Source of the DNA: Fratercula arctica
Taxonomy: Eukaryota; Chordata; Aves; Charadriiformes; Alcidae
Direction: 5' to 3'
DNA length: 64,000 bases
Assembly: GCA_947846985.1 (NCBI GenBank)
Contig: CANTUZ010000001.1
Coordinates: forward strand, 34,000,727 to 34,064,726
This document shows, piece by piece, positions 1 through 9,763 of this stretch. The notes beneath the pieces are model-generated. The model was not told the DNA's origin. It worked only from the letters and a program-made list of their open reading frames with translations, and ran no database searches. Position numbers and translations under genes: made by a program. Within the stretch, counting starts at the first letter, position 1. Every line of letters starts with the position of its first letter.

Positions 1-296
1 GCCAGTGAAGACTCAGGCAAAAAAATGGTTGAGTACCTCAGCCTTCTCATCTCTTGTTACCAGTTTGACATTCTTGCTCATCAGGGCAAGTACACTTTCT
101 TTGACCTTCCCTTCCTGGATGACATACCTGTAGAAGTCCTTCTAATTGTTCTTTGTGCCCCTTGCCAAGTTCAGCTGCAGCTGTGCTTTGGCCTTCCTGA
201 CCCCATCCCTACACAACTGGGCAGCGCCCCTAAACTCTTCCCAGGATACCTGTCCCTGCTTCTACTGCCTGTGCATTTCCTTCTTGCCTTTGAGGC
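1..296 (-). mobile_element. CR1 fragment, antisense, cut by the window edge
   Basis: The reverse complement matches, by eye at about 96%, the CR1 copy at 45476-45776: the segment between the endonuclease and reverse transcriptase regions of ORF2, including the readable [12 protein letters not shown] and KAEVL. It shares with that copy an in-frame TAG after HRQ and another after KNN. The 5' end of the element is truncated at about 296; the 3' side is beyond the left edge. Confidence 0.88.
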
Positions 297-3057
297 TGTC
301 GGCCACTCTTTGTGCAATATAGATCAAGGCCAAGCACACTCAAGTCTTACAAAAAAAAATCCTCCCTCCCATGAACTCATTTATTGTTCTGCATGGACCA
401 ATTCTGCTAATGCCTACCTACTTGAAGAACTGTACTCATTTTTTAAATCAAAGTATGACTGACTAGTTGCATGCAAACTGGGTTAAGCCCTTAAATTCTG
501 AGATTTTGAAGACAAAACTGCATCTGACATGCTTTGCAGTGCTCTTGAACTACTTCAGCATACTGTGAAGTAAGAAAATAAAAGTAGACATGAAGGCAAG
601 GCTTTTAAGATGTCCTTAAATTGACCTTCAGACAAAACCAATGCTGAACACTGAGAAAAGAATTGTGAATGAAGAAGAACAGTGTCCCAAGTGTAAACGA
701 AAGCTCCACAATCCCATTTAAGCGTTCTTAGAACATTAATCCATTTAAGATATTAGGACAGCAAAGAACCATTGTTCAGGACAGTAAGTGAAAGTCAAGA
801 TGGGCTGGGTTACTCCTTCCAACACAGAGAGATATCGTATTTCAATTCTAAAATTTATTCCGAGGAAATTTGAGATCTTTTATTATTTAAGAGGCTCCAC
901 TGGGGGCTTCAAAAGTGTTTATTTTAAAAAGCAAAACCCCTGCAGCCACTCATAAAAGAAAGAAAAAAAAAATCCACCTCCTAATGTATGAGCTAAACAT
1001 GTACTGCATCACTTTAATCTCCTCATAATTACCATCTTCACATTTCTTTCACTTGTCATAAAATTGCATCTTCCCAGACAGACTGTCTGATAAAATGATA
1101 TAGTTAGCTACGGTACATCAAAGAGAGCAGGTAAAAGTCAGCTGCATATTCACACACGCTGAAATTCTGGTTGACCTGAAAAGAAAGAGGTTTTCCTATC
1201 TCCTGCCTCTTCTTTTAGAATCTATCCTCACTTAGTTTGTTTCTAATTTTCAATATGAACTGTTTCATCTGAACATAAAGGAGAAGCGAAACAAATAGGT
1301 CAAACAACAATCAGATTGTACAAGATTTGTCTTTGTCTAGTTTGTAAAAGACAATGCTGCTCTACTGAAAACACTAAGAGAATTCTAATCTAGTCAGGGT
1401 TTCCCTGGAGGACCTGTGTTAAATAGTCGTGTCCTGAGAAAGTAGATTGTACTTCACTTCAGATACGGACTTAATGAGACATGAATATCAAACATTTTCA
1501 AGGTCTCTTCTTTTAGAAAGAAAATCCCATCATGGATGGGATGCCTCATGACAGCTGGTTTGCTTTTTTTTCTTTTCTTAAAGATTTTTTAGGTCATTCT
1601 TTAAATACAGATTTAATCAATTTTCAGTTTAAAATTCCCAGAAAAAATTAATCTCATTCATTCTAATTTATATTAAGCACAAGAGATTATATCAATGCAA
1701 TTCTGTGTGGGATTTCAAATCTCAGACTGGGTCACTTAGAGCTATTTTAGATCCGCGCTTTTCGCGCACGCATCGCCTGGGAAGGTTTTCATTCGCTGTT
1801 CATGCAATGCTAATGCAGTCGTGACGTCCAGGCCATAACGCCTCTTCCCACAGATGACAGCACAGAAGGCACAATTTTAGGCGTTTTATTTACATTGACA
1901 AGGTCAAGGGGTCAGGCTGCTGATTATGAACCCTCCTGTTAGACGGACCTGGAACATATGCCAGCAGGGGATTCACTGGCAGCTCCCTTAAGCAAGGATT
2001 TAGGATATTAGTGTCTAAATGGAACAGTTGGGTGCTCACCTCAGCCTTCGTTCTGGGCTAAATCTTTCACCTTGTGTCACCCACAGCTCTACCCCGTGGC
2101 CAGCCAGGCAGGTTGATGATTTTTTCGTGAAAGTAATGCCTACAGAGAGTTCAAAGGTTCAGGAATGAGGCAATAAGTATTTTCTTCTTTTGGGATTCTG
2201 TAAGCCCCACAAACAGCCTCAGGCCCTACTGAACTACTGTTGCAAGTTCCGCAGCCAGAGTGAAGTTAAGTTTTGTTCGCTAACAGCAAATGCGAGCTTG
2301 CAAGATTGCTTCACAATTTATTGAAATTTAAATAACCTTTGTGATACAGGGAATTAGCCTGTGCTTAACAGAGATGGCACTGAAATTATAAGGGCTTAAA
2401 ACTAATCCTGTCTTCAGGAACTTTGGCATTTTCCTGATGATATTCTGTCACCAGCACACGCCACCAGTGGCCCTTTAGAGATTATTCTGTGCAATATTCT
2501 GTAGATAGCAAAATGCAATCCATCAAGACATAAACGTTAGGAAAAGCCGAGGTGTTTATAACTTAAGAAAAAAAGGAAACCTACCATTTCAACAGAAAAA
2601 CGGCTAAAGATTTCAGGTAATCTTTGATCAGATATTTTGTTTATCTCTTAATGTAACAGCTCTGCTAACATTTTGTGGCTGCCTTTGAGTTGTGGTCTGA
2701 GTCCAGAAAAGCTTTAGGTTACGGGCACATGGGACTGGGATGGAACTACCATGTTTTACCCAGATATTACCCATCCACTCTACTCACTAGCTCTGTTTAC
2801 AGTTGTAGCCCACCCCAGTTATAAAGTAAGACACTAAGTATGAACCAGTGAAGTTTCTTTAGCAGATATTTTTCATCAGTGTTGGGGTGGGTGAAGAGCA
2901 TACAGGAGTTGTTTTAGAGGATCATGATAGACATGAAGGACACAGGGAAGGACACCAGAAATCTTTGCCAATGAGCATATGTTTGATGCAAGTACAACTC
3001 AATCAAATAAGCCACAAATGAGCTGATCCCCTACATTGGTGATTAATTTGTACCAGA
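297..3057. other. Intergenic, no gene seen
   Basis: Mostly AT-rich unique-looking sequence with scattered A and T runs. The only marked feature is a CpG cluster at about 1750-1845, listed separately. No exon or RNA gene can be supported. Confidence 0.6.
1750..1845. promoter_or_regulatory. Isolated CpG cluster with CRE-like site
   Basis: About ten CpG dinucleotides in 95 bases, including CCGCGC, TCGCGCACGC and a TGACGTC cAMP-response-element core at 1822-1828, in otherwise AT-rich, CpG-poor DNA. It could be a distal regulatory element, a weak promoter or an undecayed repeat piece. Function is not shown by the sequence. Confidence 0.3.
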
Positions 3058-3641
3058 AACAGTGTGGCCAGCAGGCCTAGGGAAGGCATCATCCCACTGT
3101 ACTCTGCACTGGTGAGGCCCCACCTCGAATACCATGTTCAGTTTTGGGGTCCTCACTACAAAAAAGACACTGAAATTCTGGAGCGTGTCCAAAGAAGGGC
3201 AGCGAAGCTGGTCAGGGGTCTAGAGCACAAGCTTTATGAGGAGCGTCTGAGGGAGCTGGGGTTGTTCAGCCTGGAGAAAAGGAGGCTGAGGGGAGACCTT
3301 ATCCCTCTCTACAAATACCTGAAAGGAGGTTGTAGAGAGGTGGGGGTTGGTCTTCTCTTCTCCCAAGTAACAAGTGAGAGGACAAGAGGAAACAGCCTCA
3401 AGTTGCACCAGGGGAGGTTTAGACTGGTTATTAGGAAAAATTTCTTCCCCGAAAGGGTTAACAAACATTGGAACAGGCTGCACAGGGAAGTGGTGGAATC
3501 GCCATCCCTGGAGGTATTTAAAAGACAAGTAGGTGTGGTGCTTAGGGACATGGTTTAGTGGTGGACTTGGCAGTGCTAGGTTAATGGTTGGGCTTGATGA
3601 TCTTAAAAGTCTTTTCCAAGCTAAATGATTCTATGATTCTA
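3058..3641 (+). mobile_element. CR1 3' fragment, sense
   Basis: 5'-truncated CR1. A 164-codon open frame (3064-3558) encodes the C-terminal part of ORF2: [50 protein letters not shown] and [18 protein letters not shown]. It then has the usual 3' UTR (GGACATGGTTTAGTGGTGG) and ends in two ATGATTCT repeats at 3626-3641. The open frame lacks the reverse transcriptase core. Same subfamily as 57640-57978. Confidence 0.95.
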
Positions 3642-6600
3642 AAACACACATTCCTGAGTTCCTCAAATTGAAGTAATCACTGCCCAGGTGCTGTCCTCTT
3701 CAGCAGGAGGGACAGGATCTCGATGCATGGATTTTCTGTCTCTCTCTTCTTCAAGGGGTCATCATCTTTTCTAGTGTTGACACTATGCTACGTGTTCCCT
3801 AACTCCATTAGCTCCTACATATACATTATTAAAGCACACTAGGCTTCATCAGCCTATGAATACCTATGAAGCCAATGAAATCACAGTTTCTGATCGTCTC
3901 ACTAATTTTGTATGAGACTTTTCATAACAGCAGCAGTGTAATTTCAATAACCTAATACCATTTTTGCATTTAATTCCTGAACATTTGACTCCATGCAGTT
4001 CTGAAACCACTAAACCAGTTTACTGGGGCATTTTGTAGTTTTCTGGAGTTAAAAGAAGTAACATTAAAGAAATCAAATAGAAACAACCTTCCTGCCCCAG
4101 AGTCCCAATAATGCATCAGCAGGACAGCAGAGACCCCTTACCACTCAGATTAACAGCATGAATGAACAAGGTCAGCATGTTTTCAGTGGGTTTCACAACT
4201 ATTTCTGTCAGTAGCAGAATACGGAGGGTTCCAGTGGTGTCCAGGACTTGCAGAACATGGTGGTCACGGTGCTTTCAGCCTGTTTCAACCTCATCCTGCA
4301 TTACTTTAGGTCACGTAGCTTTTTACTTTCAGCCTGCATCCATATGGTGGCTTTGCCCTCCCCCCAGCTTCCCCTTTGGGTTCCTTGTGCTTAATTCACC
4401 ATTTTCTAACTGTCCCTTCAGGCTTGGCTCCTCATCCCTCTGCTTCCTCAGCCTGGGGAAAGGAGGAGTGCTGAAAGCACATCAGAGACCGTCTTTGTCT
4501 GTAGTGCTCCCTTGCCTTGAAGGAGAAATAAGAGGGGTAAGTCTGGCTCAACCAATGCAGTCTTATCCTACGTCATTCTTCAAACAACAGAATATGATGA
4601 GTTACCTGTTATACTATAATACATTTCCCCAGTTCTCAGAAGCTCATGATTCAGCAAAAAATTGGGGTCATCAAAAAGCATTTTTCTGAAACCAGAATGA
4701 CTCTCTTAGCAGAATTCTAGCCCTGGTTCTAAAGCTTGGGAACAGTGAAGCTCCTAGTTTAACAACTGTTTTCATGTGGGTATGCAGTTTTATCAGGCAG
4801 GATGGAGGTTTTAATCTTCTTTAGTCTCCCCTCAGCTCTCCAGTAGCATGAAGGAAGGTGGTAAGCATTTCCCTCATGTGATGCGGCTGCTCAGTTGTGA
4901 AGCCTTCCCAGTCACATAAGCTGTTCCTGAGTAAAACACTCTTTTCTTTTCAGAAAAGTGGCTAAGCTATTTTTGTTCAAATTTTCAAAAGAAGTCTTCA
5001 GCCTGAGGCAGAAATTCAGCATGAGAAATTTCTGCCCAAATTATTAAAGAATGGTGGAGTTACAAACTACTGAAAACAGATGGAGTTTGGCATAAGAAAT
5101 TACAGATGCCATCACTTACGGCCTTTATACTCCCTAAGCGTTTATATTGTAACACATATACAAATGTGAATATGCAGTACCACTCAGCAGAGTACTTGTT
5201 TTTCTTACCTTCTATGTTCCTTTAAAAAAAAAAAAATAAAAAAATACAGGTTTTATGGCTGCAATAACAATCTTCAAGAAATGTACTTCCAAGCTGCTAG
5301 AGGCTGTTAGGTGAGCAATCAGATGGCAAAAACCTCCTTACCTCGATGTCATTATTTCTTACAAAAATCAATAATTTACTTGCTGTTTTAGTTCAGCGTA
5401 ACAGTGCAAACAGCACAGAGTAACACAGAGACCGAAGGGACTGAACAGATACTAAGGAAGCTAATGGAGTGGATGTTAATTTCTTGAAAGAAGCTGTCAT
5501 ACAAACAGAGAACAAAAACCTTTCAGCCCTTAACTAAAAAGGCAGTAATTATACATTCTTCTGGAGTGGAAAATCTATTATAAACACCATTTGTAGAACA
5601 AAATCTAGCTTTGACTCTTGTCTATTTTATAATAGTGAAGAAGGAAGAGGTGGATATTCTAATAATCATTAGCTGCAAAGAAAGAAATTATGAATGAAAG
5701 CCAGTTTAGCCAGAACCAGGAGATAAGACAGTTTACATTAGAACCTTGGTATCTTATTGGTGGATCCATTTTTTAAATCAACTTGGACTAAAATAGGGGA
5801 CAGATTTAGGGTTCAACAAAGTCAACACAGGAACAGCTAGGCATTTCCATTTTTTTATTTGATTTATATTGTTCCCAATCGATTCCATACAAGAGAAGCA
5901 CCTTCTGGTATAACAAAGACTCATAATAAAGAATTAGAGTGGCTCCATGGAAATCAGCACTTATATTTGTTCAAAACTGATACACAGCATAAGAAAACAA
6001 GCCAGACTCTCTCCTACATCTAGTATCTAAAGCAAGGCATCAGCGGCTACAGATAATTTGGGAAAACAACTGTAAATTTTAAACCAAGGGAACTAATTTT
6101 GCCTAACTGAAAAAAGATACAAAAGTAACCTCTTGGACTCAGGAATTAAAATTATTGGTAAGCAAGGCCTGCCTTTATGGCTTGACTTTCTCTGTCACCA
6201 GATGGAACCCACGCCCCTAGGGAACTGTATCAGTTCTAATACACTTCCTTTTCTGCCCCTTCACATTTTCTGGACATAGTTTCAGAGGACTTTAATGTGA
6301 GACCTACCCTCTAGACAAAAATTTAACAGTAAATGAAGACTGACTTACTTCTATTACTGTAGTTCAGCCAGAACATTCAGGTAAAATTCGGGCCTTGCTG
6401 CATTCAATGGGAAATTTCCTACGAACTTCAGACAAAGCCAGGATTTCATCTCAGCTGTCTTCTCTGTTCTTGTGTAGGAGAACTGACTACGACTAGGCAG
6501 AGATGATGCATTGTTCTTTATAGTCTGCACCTGTGTCTAATTTAGTCTTGCAGCTAGAGCTACACAGCAAAGTAGTTGACAGCTACTAGAGAGAACAGTC

Positions 6601-7542
6601 TGGAAACTGTCAACTCACAGAGATGCTTTTTGAGCTCTCAGTCTTTGGAATAAGTTCTTCTCTGTTTAATCAAAGGAAAAGTATTTTTGTTAAGAAACTT
6701 CACGTTCCAAATAAGAATGTTGTTAAGACAGGGAATGAAAATACGAAATAGCTGTTTATTACCAGTGCTGTAAATCATCTGTGAAAGCCTTCACAAACAC
6801 ACCAGATGCAGACTGCTAAATCCTTCTACTTCATGACAGCACTGAACCACTGACAGAATCGTGCTTTCCATAGAGGAGTGAGCAAGTACCAGATATGTAA
6901 AGCACATATGCATCAGTTATGATTAGCAAGCGAAGCAGATGCCATATTCAAGCAATAATGTAATACTGTATAGCCAGATCAAATTTCACATGTGGGTATA
7001 TACATGTATACACAAGAAAAACTAAGTTCTATACATTCACATTATTGAACTAAATTTTGAGTGGTCTCATGACTGACTGACAGTATAGCATAAAAACAAT
7101 GCAACATTCAAGTTGTGCATCTAATTGTTTGTGTATGTGTGTGTACACGGTATACATTCAACAAAATTTCCCTCCCCATAATTATGCACAGAGATAACAA
7201 TGTTTTCATTATAACTTTCCCAGCAATGGTTTGAAAATCAGTAAATATAGCTTTCTTTTGCTGCAAATGGAAAGTTGGAGGCTGAACTGAAGACTGAATT
7301 TAAAGTTTTGGAAAAGTTGACTAATTCAGAATTTTAAGACAATGCTTTAAGAAGCAAAACATTTTATATATACATGACTCAGACAGGATTGAAATTTAAA
7401 GCATTTAGCTTGACAGGTGTATATATATACACACAGAGGTAAAAGGAGGCTTTGTACATCCACAGTGTGAAATTACAGTGAATCTGTACAAAATTTTGAA
7501 ATGTCTCATTATTTCAAGCATAGCATAAAATCTATTCAGTAT
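3642..7542. other. Intergenic, no gene seen
   Basis: Unique-looking AT-rich sequence. It contains an A-rich stretch (5222-5246) and short GT/TA microsatellite-like runs (7130-7145, 7420-7437). A 175-codon open frame at 4162-4689 has no recognisable domain and is not treated as a gene. Confidence 0.6.
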
Positions 7543-7965
7543 TCATAGAATCACAGAATGGTTTGGGTTGGAAAGGACCTTAAAGATCATCTTGTTCTAT
7601 TCTCCCTGCCATGGGCAGGGACACCTCCCACTAGACCAGGTTGCTCAAAGCCCCATCCAGCCTGGCCTTGAACACTTCCAGGGATGGGACATCCACAGCT
7701 TCTCTGGGCAACCTGTTCCAGTGTCTCGCCACCCTCACAGTAAAGAATTTCTTCCTAATATCTAATCTAAATCTACCCTCTTCCAGTTTAAAAAAGTTAC
7801 CCCTAGTCCTATCACTACACTCCCTGATAAAGAGTCCCTCCCCACCTTTCCTGTAGGCCCCCTTTACGCACTGGAAGGCCGCTATAAGGTCTCCCCGGAG
7901 CCTTCTCTTCTCAAGGCTGAACCACCCCAACTCTCTCAGCCTGTCTTCACAGGAGAGGTGCTCCA
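7543..7965 (-). mobile_element. CR1 3' fragment, antisense
   Basis: Begins with the reverse complement of the CR1 terminus (TCATAGAATCACAGAATGG, then TTGGGTTGGAAAGGACC) and reads on the minus strand into a 99-codon frame, 7930 down to 7631: [39 protein letters not shown] and [18 protein letters not shown]. 5'-truncated near 7965 within LQLP-EDRL-type sequence. A different subfamily from the 3058 copy (ALSNLV ending). Confidence 0.95.
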
Positions 7966-9174
7966 GCTCCCTGGAAAGGTACTTCAGCCATATTCAGGTT
8001 ATGCATTTAATTGTTTGCATATCTGTTGGAATTTATTACTATTTATTTTTTTTCTATAGATATGACAAGAGGATCAACATAATCTTCTAATTTAATATCC
8101 CAGATTGGTAAAAGATATTAACAAATGATTCCATTGTTATTTTGCCTCATTAGTCTCCTACTCTGTTCCACCAGACGCTCTTGTTACTTAGCCTATCTTC
8201 ACTCTCCAGCATTCGCAATCTTCATCTTACAAGAAATTAGGGCAATATCCATAAAAGGATGTTTCAGGTTAGTTTACCCTGCCTTAGACCTAGAAAGCAG
8301 GTTCACAGACCTATATTAGGTACTAAGAATAGAATTTATACCCAAGGAACACTCTAGCCAACTGGAAACGCTGAAGATTATGAAATCTCACCTCTCTTAA
8401 GCGTTTAAAGCACCTAATACCGAGATGCAGAAGTGCATCTAGGACTAGATCAACATTCATACTTCGTAATATCTTTTGGGGGCTTAGAAGTCTAAGTTGT
8501 CTATGTTTAAACAGATGCTTAGCTCACTCTTTACTGGTTGTCCTCTGGGGTTCCATGCTGAAAGCATGCAGGAAATGGGAGATTTACTGGAGAAAGATTC
8601 CCCCAGCCCCATGGACACTGAGGTAGAGACTTAAAACCTGAAGTGCAGATGATAAAGGTGGTGACTTGACTCTGGTTTCTACCTTCTGCTAAGCTCCCTC
8701 ACCATCTTTTTACTGGTGCTGAGATCCAACTGGATTTTCCTTGAAACTAGGCTTGGTTTGTTATTGTAAAAGCTTCAGCTTTTCGCAAATTATTCTAAAA
8801 TTTACTCCTGAGCTTTCACATAGATCCAAGAGCAGTAACTTTAGTTGAAACAAGCCAGTTTTGAAATCTATTTCAATAACATTATCTTTTAGAAAAATCT
8901 CACATTCAAGCCGTGGCACGTGCAAAACATCACTCCTGCTTAACTTGGTTCAAATTCTTCTTGAAGTATAAAATAACTTAATCCCAAGAACACAGGCGAG
9001 GGGCAGCACTGGGGCAGAAGGGTCCATAAATTCAGCAGGATTTAAGAAATCGGGGGTAGGAAATACCTTTTGGCGCACGAATTCACCTCAGCCACCGCTG
9101 CCCGCGCTTTGCTTTCCAGGGTCTTTTCAACGTTTCCACCTATGGAGATCTGACTCCTTCATATAAAAAAAAAC
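7966..9174. other. Upstream flank of the VWA8 promoter, no gene seen
   Basis: AT-rich sequence rising in GC from about 9000. No repeat or exon recognised. The TATA-like ATATAAAAAA at 9161 is at its right end. Confidence 0.6.
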
Positions 9175-9530
9175 ACGTCGCCCTCGGAGCTGATGCCCCA
9201 CCCGCCCTGACTGAACACACCGCGGGTATCAGCCCCGCGGCGGCCGCCATCCCTCCCCCTCCGGCCGCGGCAGCCGGCGCTGAGGGGGTCCAGGGCTCCC
9301 CCCGCCATTGCCCCCTCTCCGGCCAGGTTCTCCCCCTCCTCCGGCACCGCTGGGGGTGAAAGGAGTCCCGTCCCCCCCCGCCTTCCCCCGGCACCCCGGC
9401 GGCAGAGACAGGCTCGGCCCGCCGCCGCCCCCGCGACCCTCGTCTGCCCGTACCCGCCCCGGCCGCCGGTCGCCCGGCGCTTGTTTCCGGTGGGACTTTG
9501 TGCCTCGCCGTTTCCCTTCCCCTCTTTGGC

Positions 9531-9560
9531 TCGGCTCGGCTCGGCTCGGCCCGGCCCGGC
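9531..9560 (+). repeat. Pentanucleotide repeat (TCGGC)4(CCGGC)2 in the VWA8 5' leader
   Basis: Four TCGGC units followed by two CCGGC units, 44 bases before the start codon, probably in the 5' untranslated region. Short tandem repeats of this sort can vary in length between individuals. Confidence 0.9.
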
Positions 9561-9603
9561 TGGCGCTGGTGGCGGCAGCTGGTGGCGGCCTCCCCGCAGG
9601 CCC

Positions 9604-9763
9604 ATGCAGTCGCGGGTGCTGTGCCTGGGCGGCGGGGCCGGGGGCCCCGCTGCGCGCAGGGTCCGCCTGCTCCTGCGGCAGGTGCTGGGCGGCGGCGGCG
9701 GCGGCGGCGGGGCGGCCGCCGGGCGGTTCGGCCGCCTGGAGGTCAGGGCGCTGCACGGCTCAG
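9604..9763 (+). CDS. VWA8: VWA8 exon 1: start codon and mitochondrial presequence
   Basis: Encodes residues 1-53 plus one base of codon 54; donor CAG|GTAACG, phase 1. The start at 9604 is the first ATG in any frame downstream of about position 9200, and the peptide [14 protein letters not shown] with following [10 protein letters not shown] matches the known VWA8 N-terminus. The first 45 residues have several Arg, no Asp or Glu, and an amphipathic-looking [10 protein letters not shown] stretch, as expected for a matrix-targeting sequence. The Kozak context is poor (C at -3, C at +4). Residues 29-36 are eight glycines from a GGC run, followed by three alanines; the human protein, as I remember it, lacks such a run here. 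Confidence 0.93.

Noticed and set aside
4162..4689. A 175-codon open frame upstream of VWA8 as a possible gene
   Set aside because: Composition is Ser/Phe/Pro/Cys-rich without any recognisable domain, repeat or splice context; it fits chance translation of non-coding DNA.
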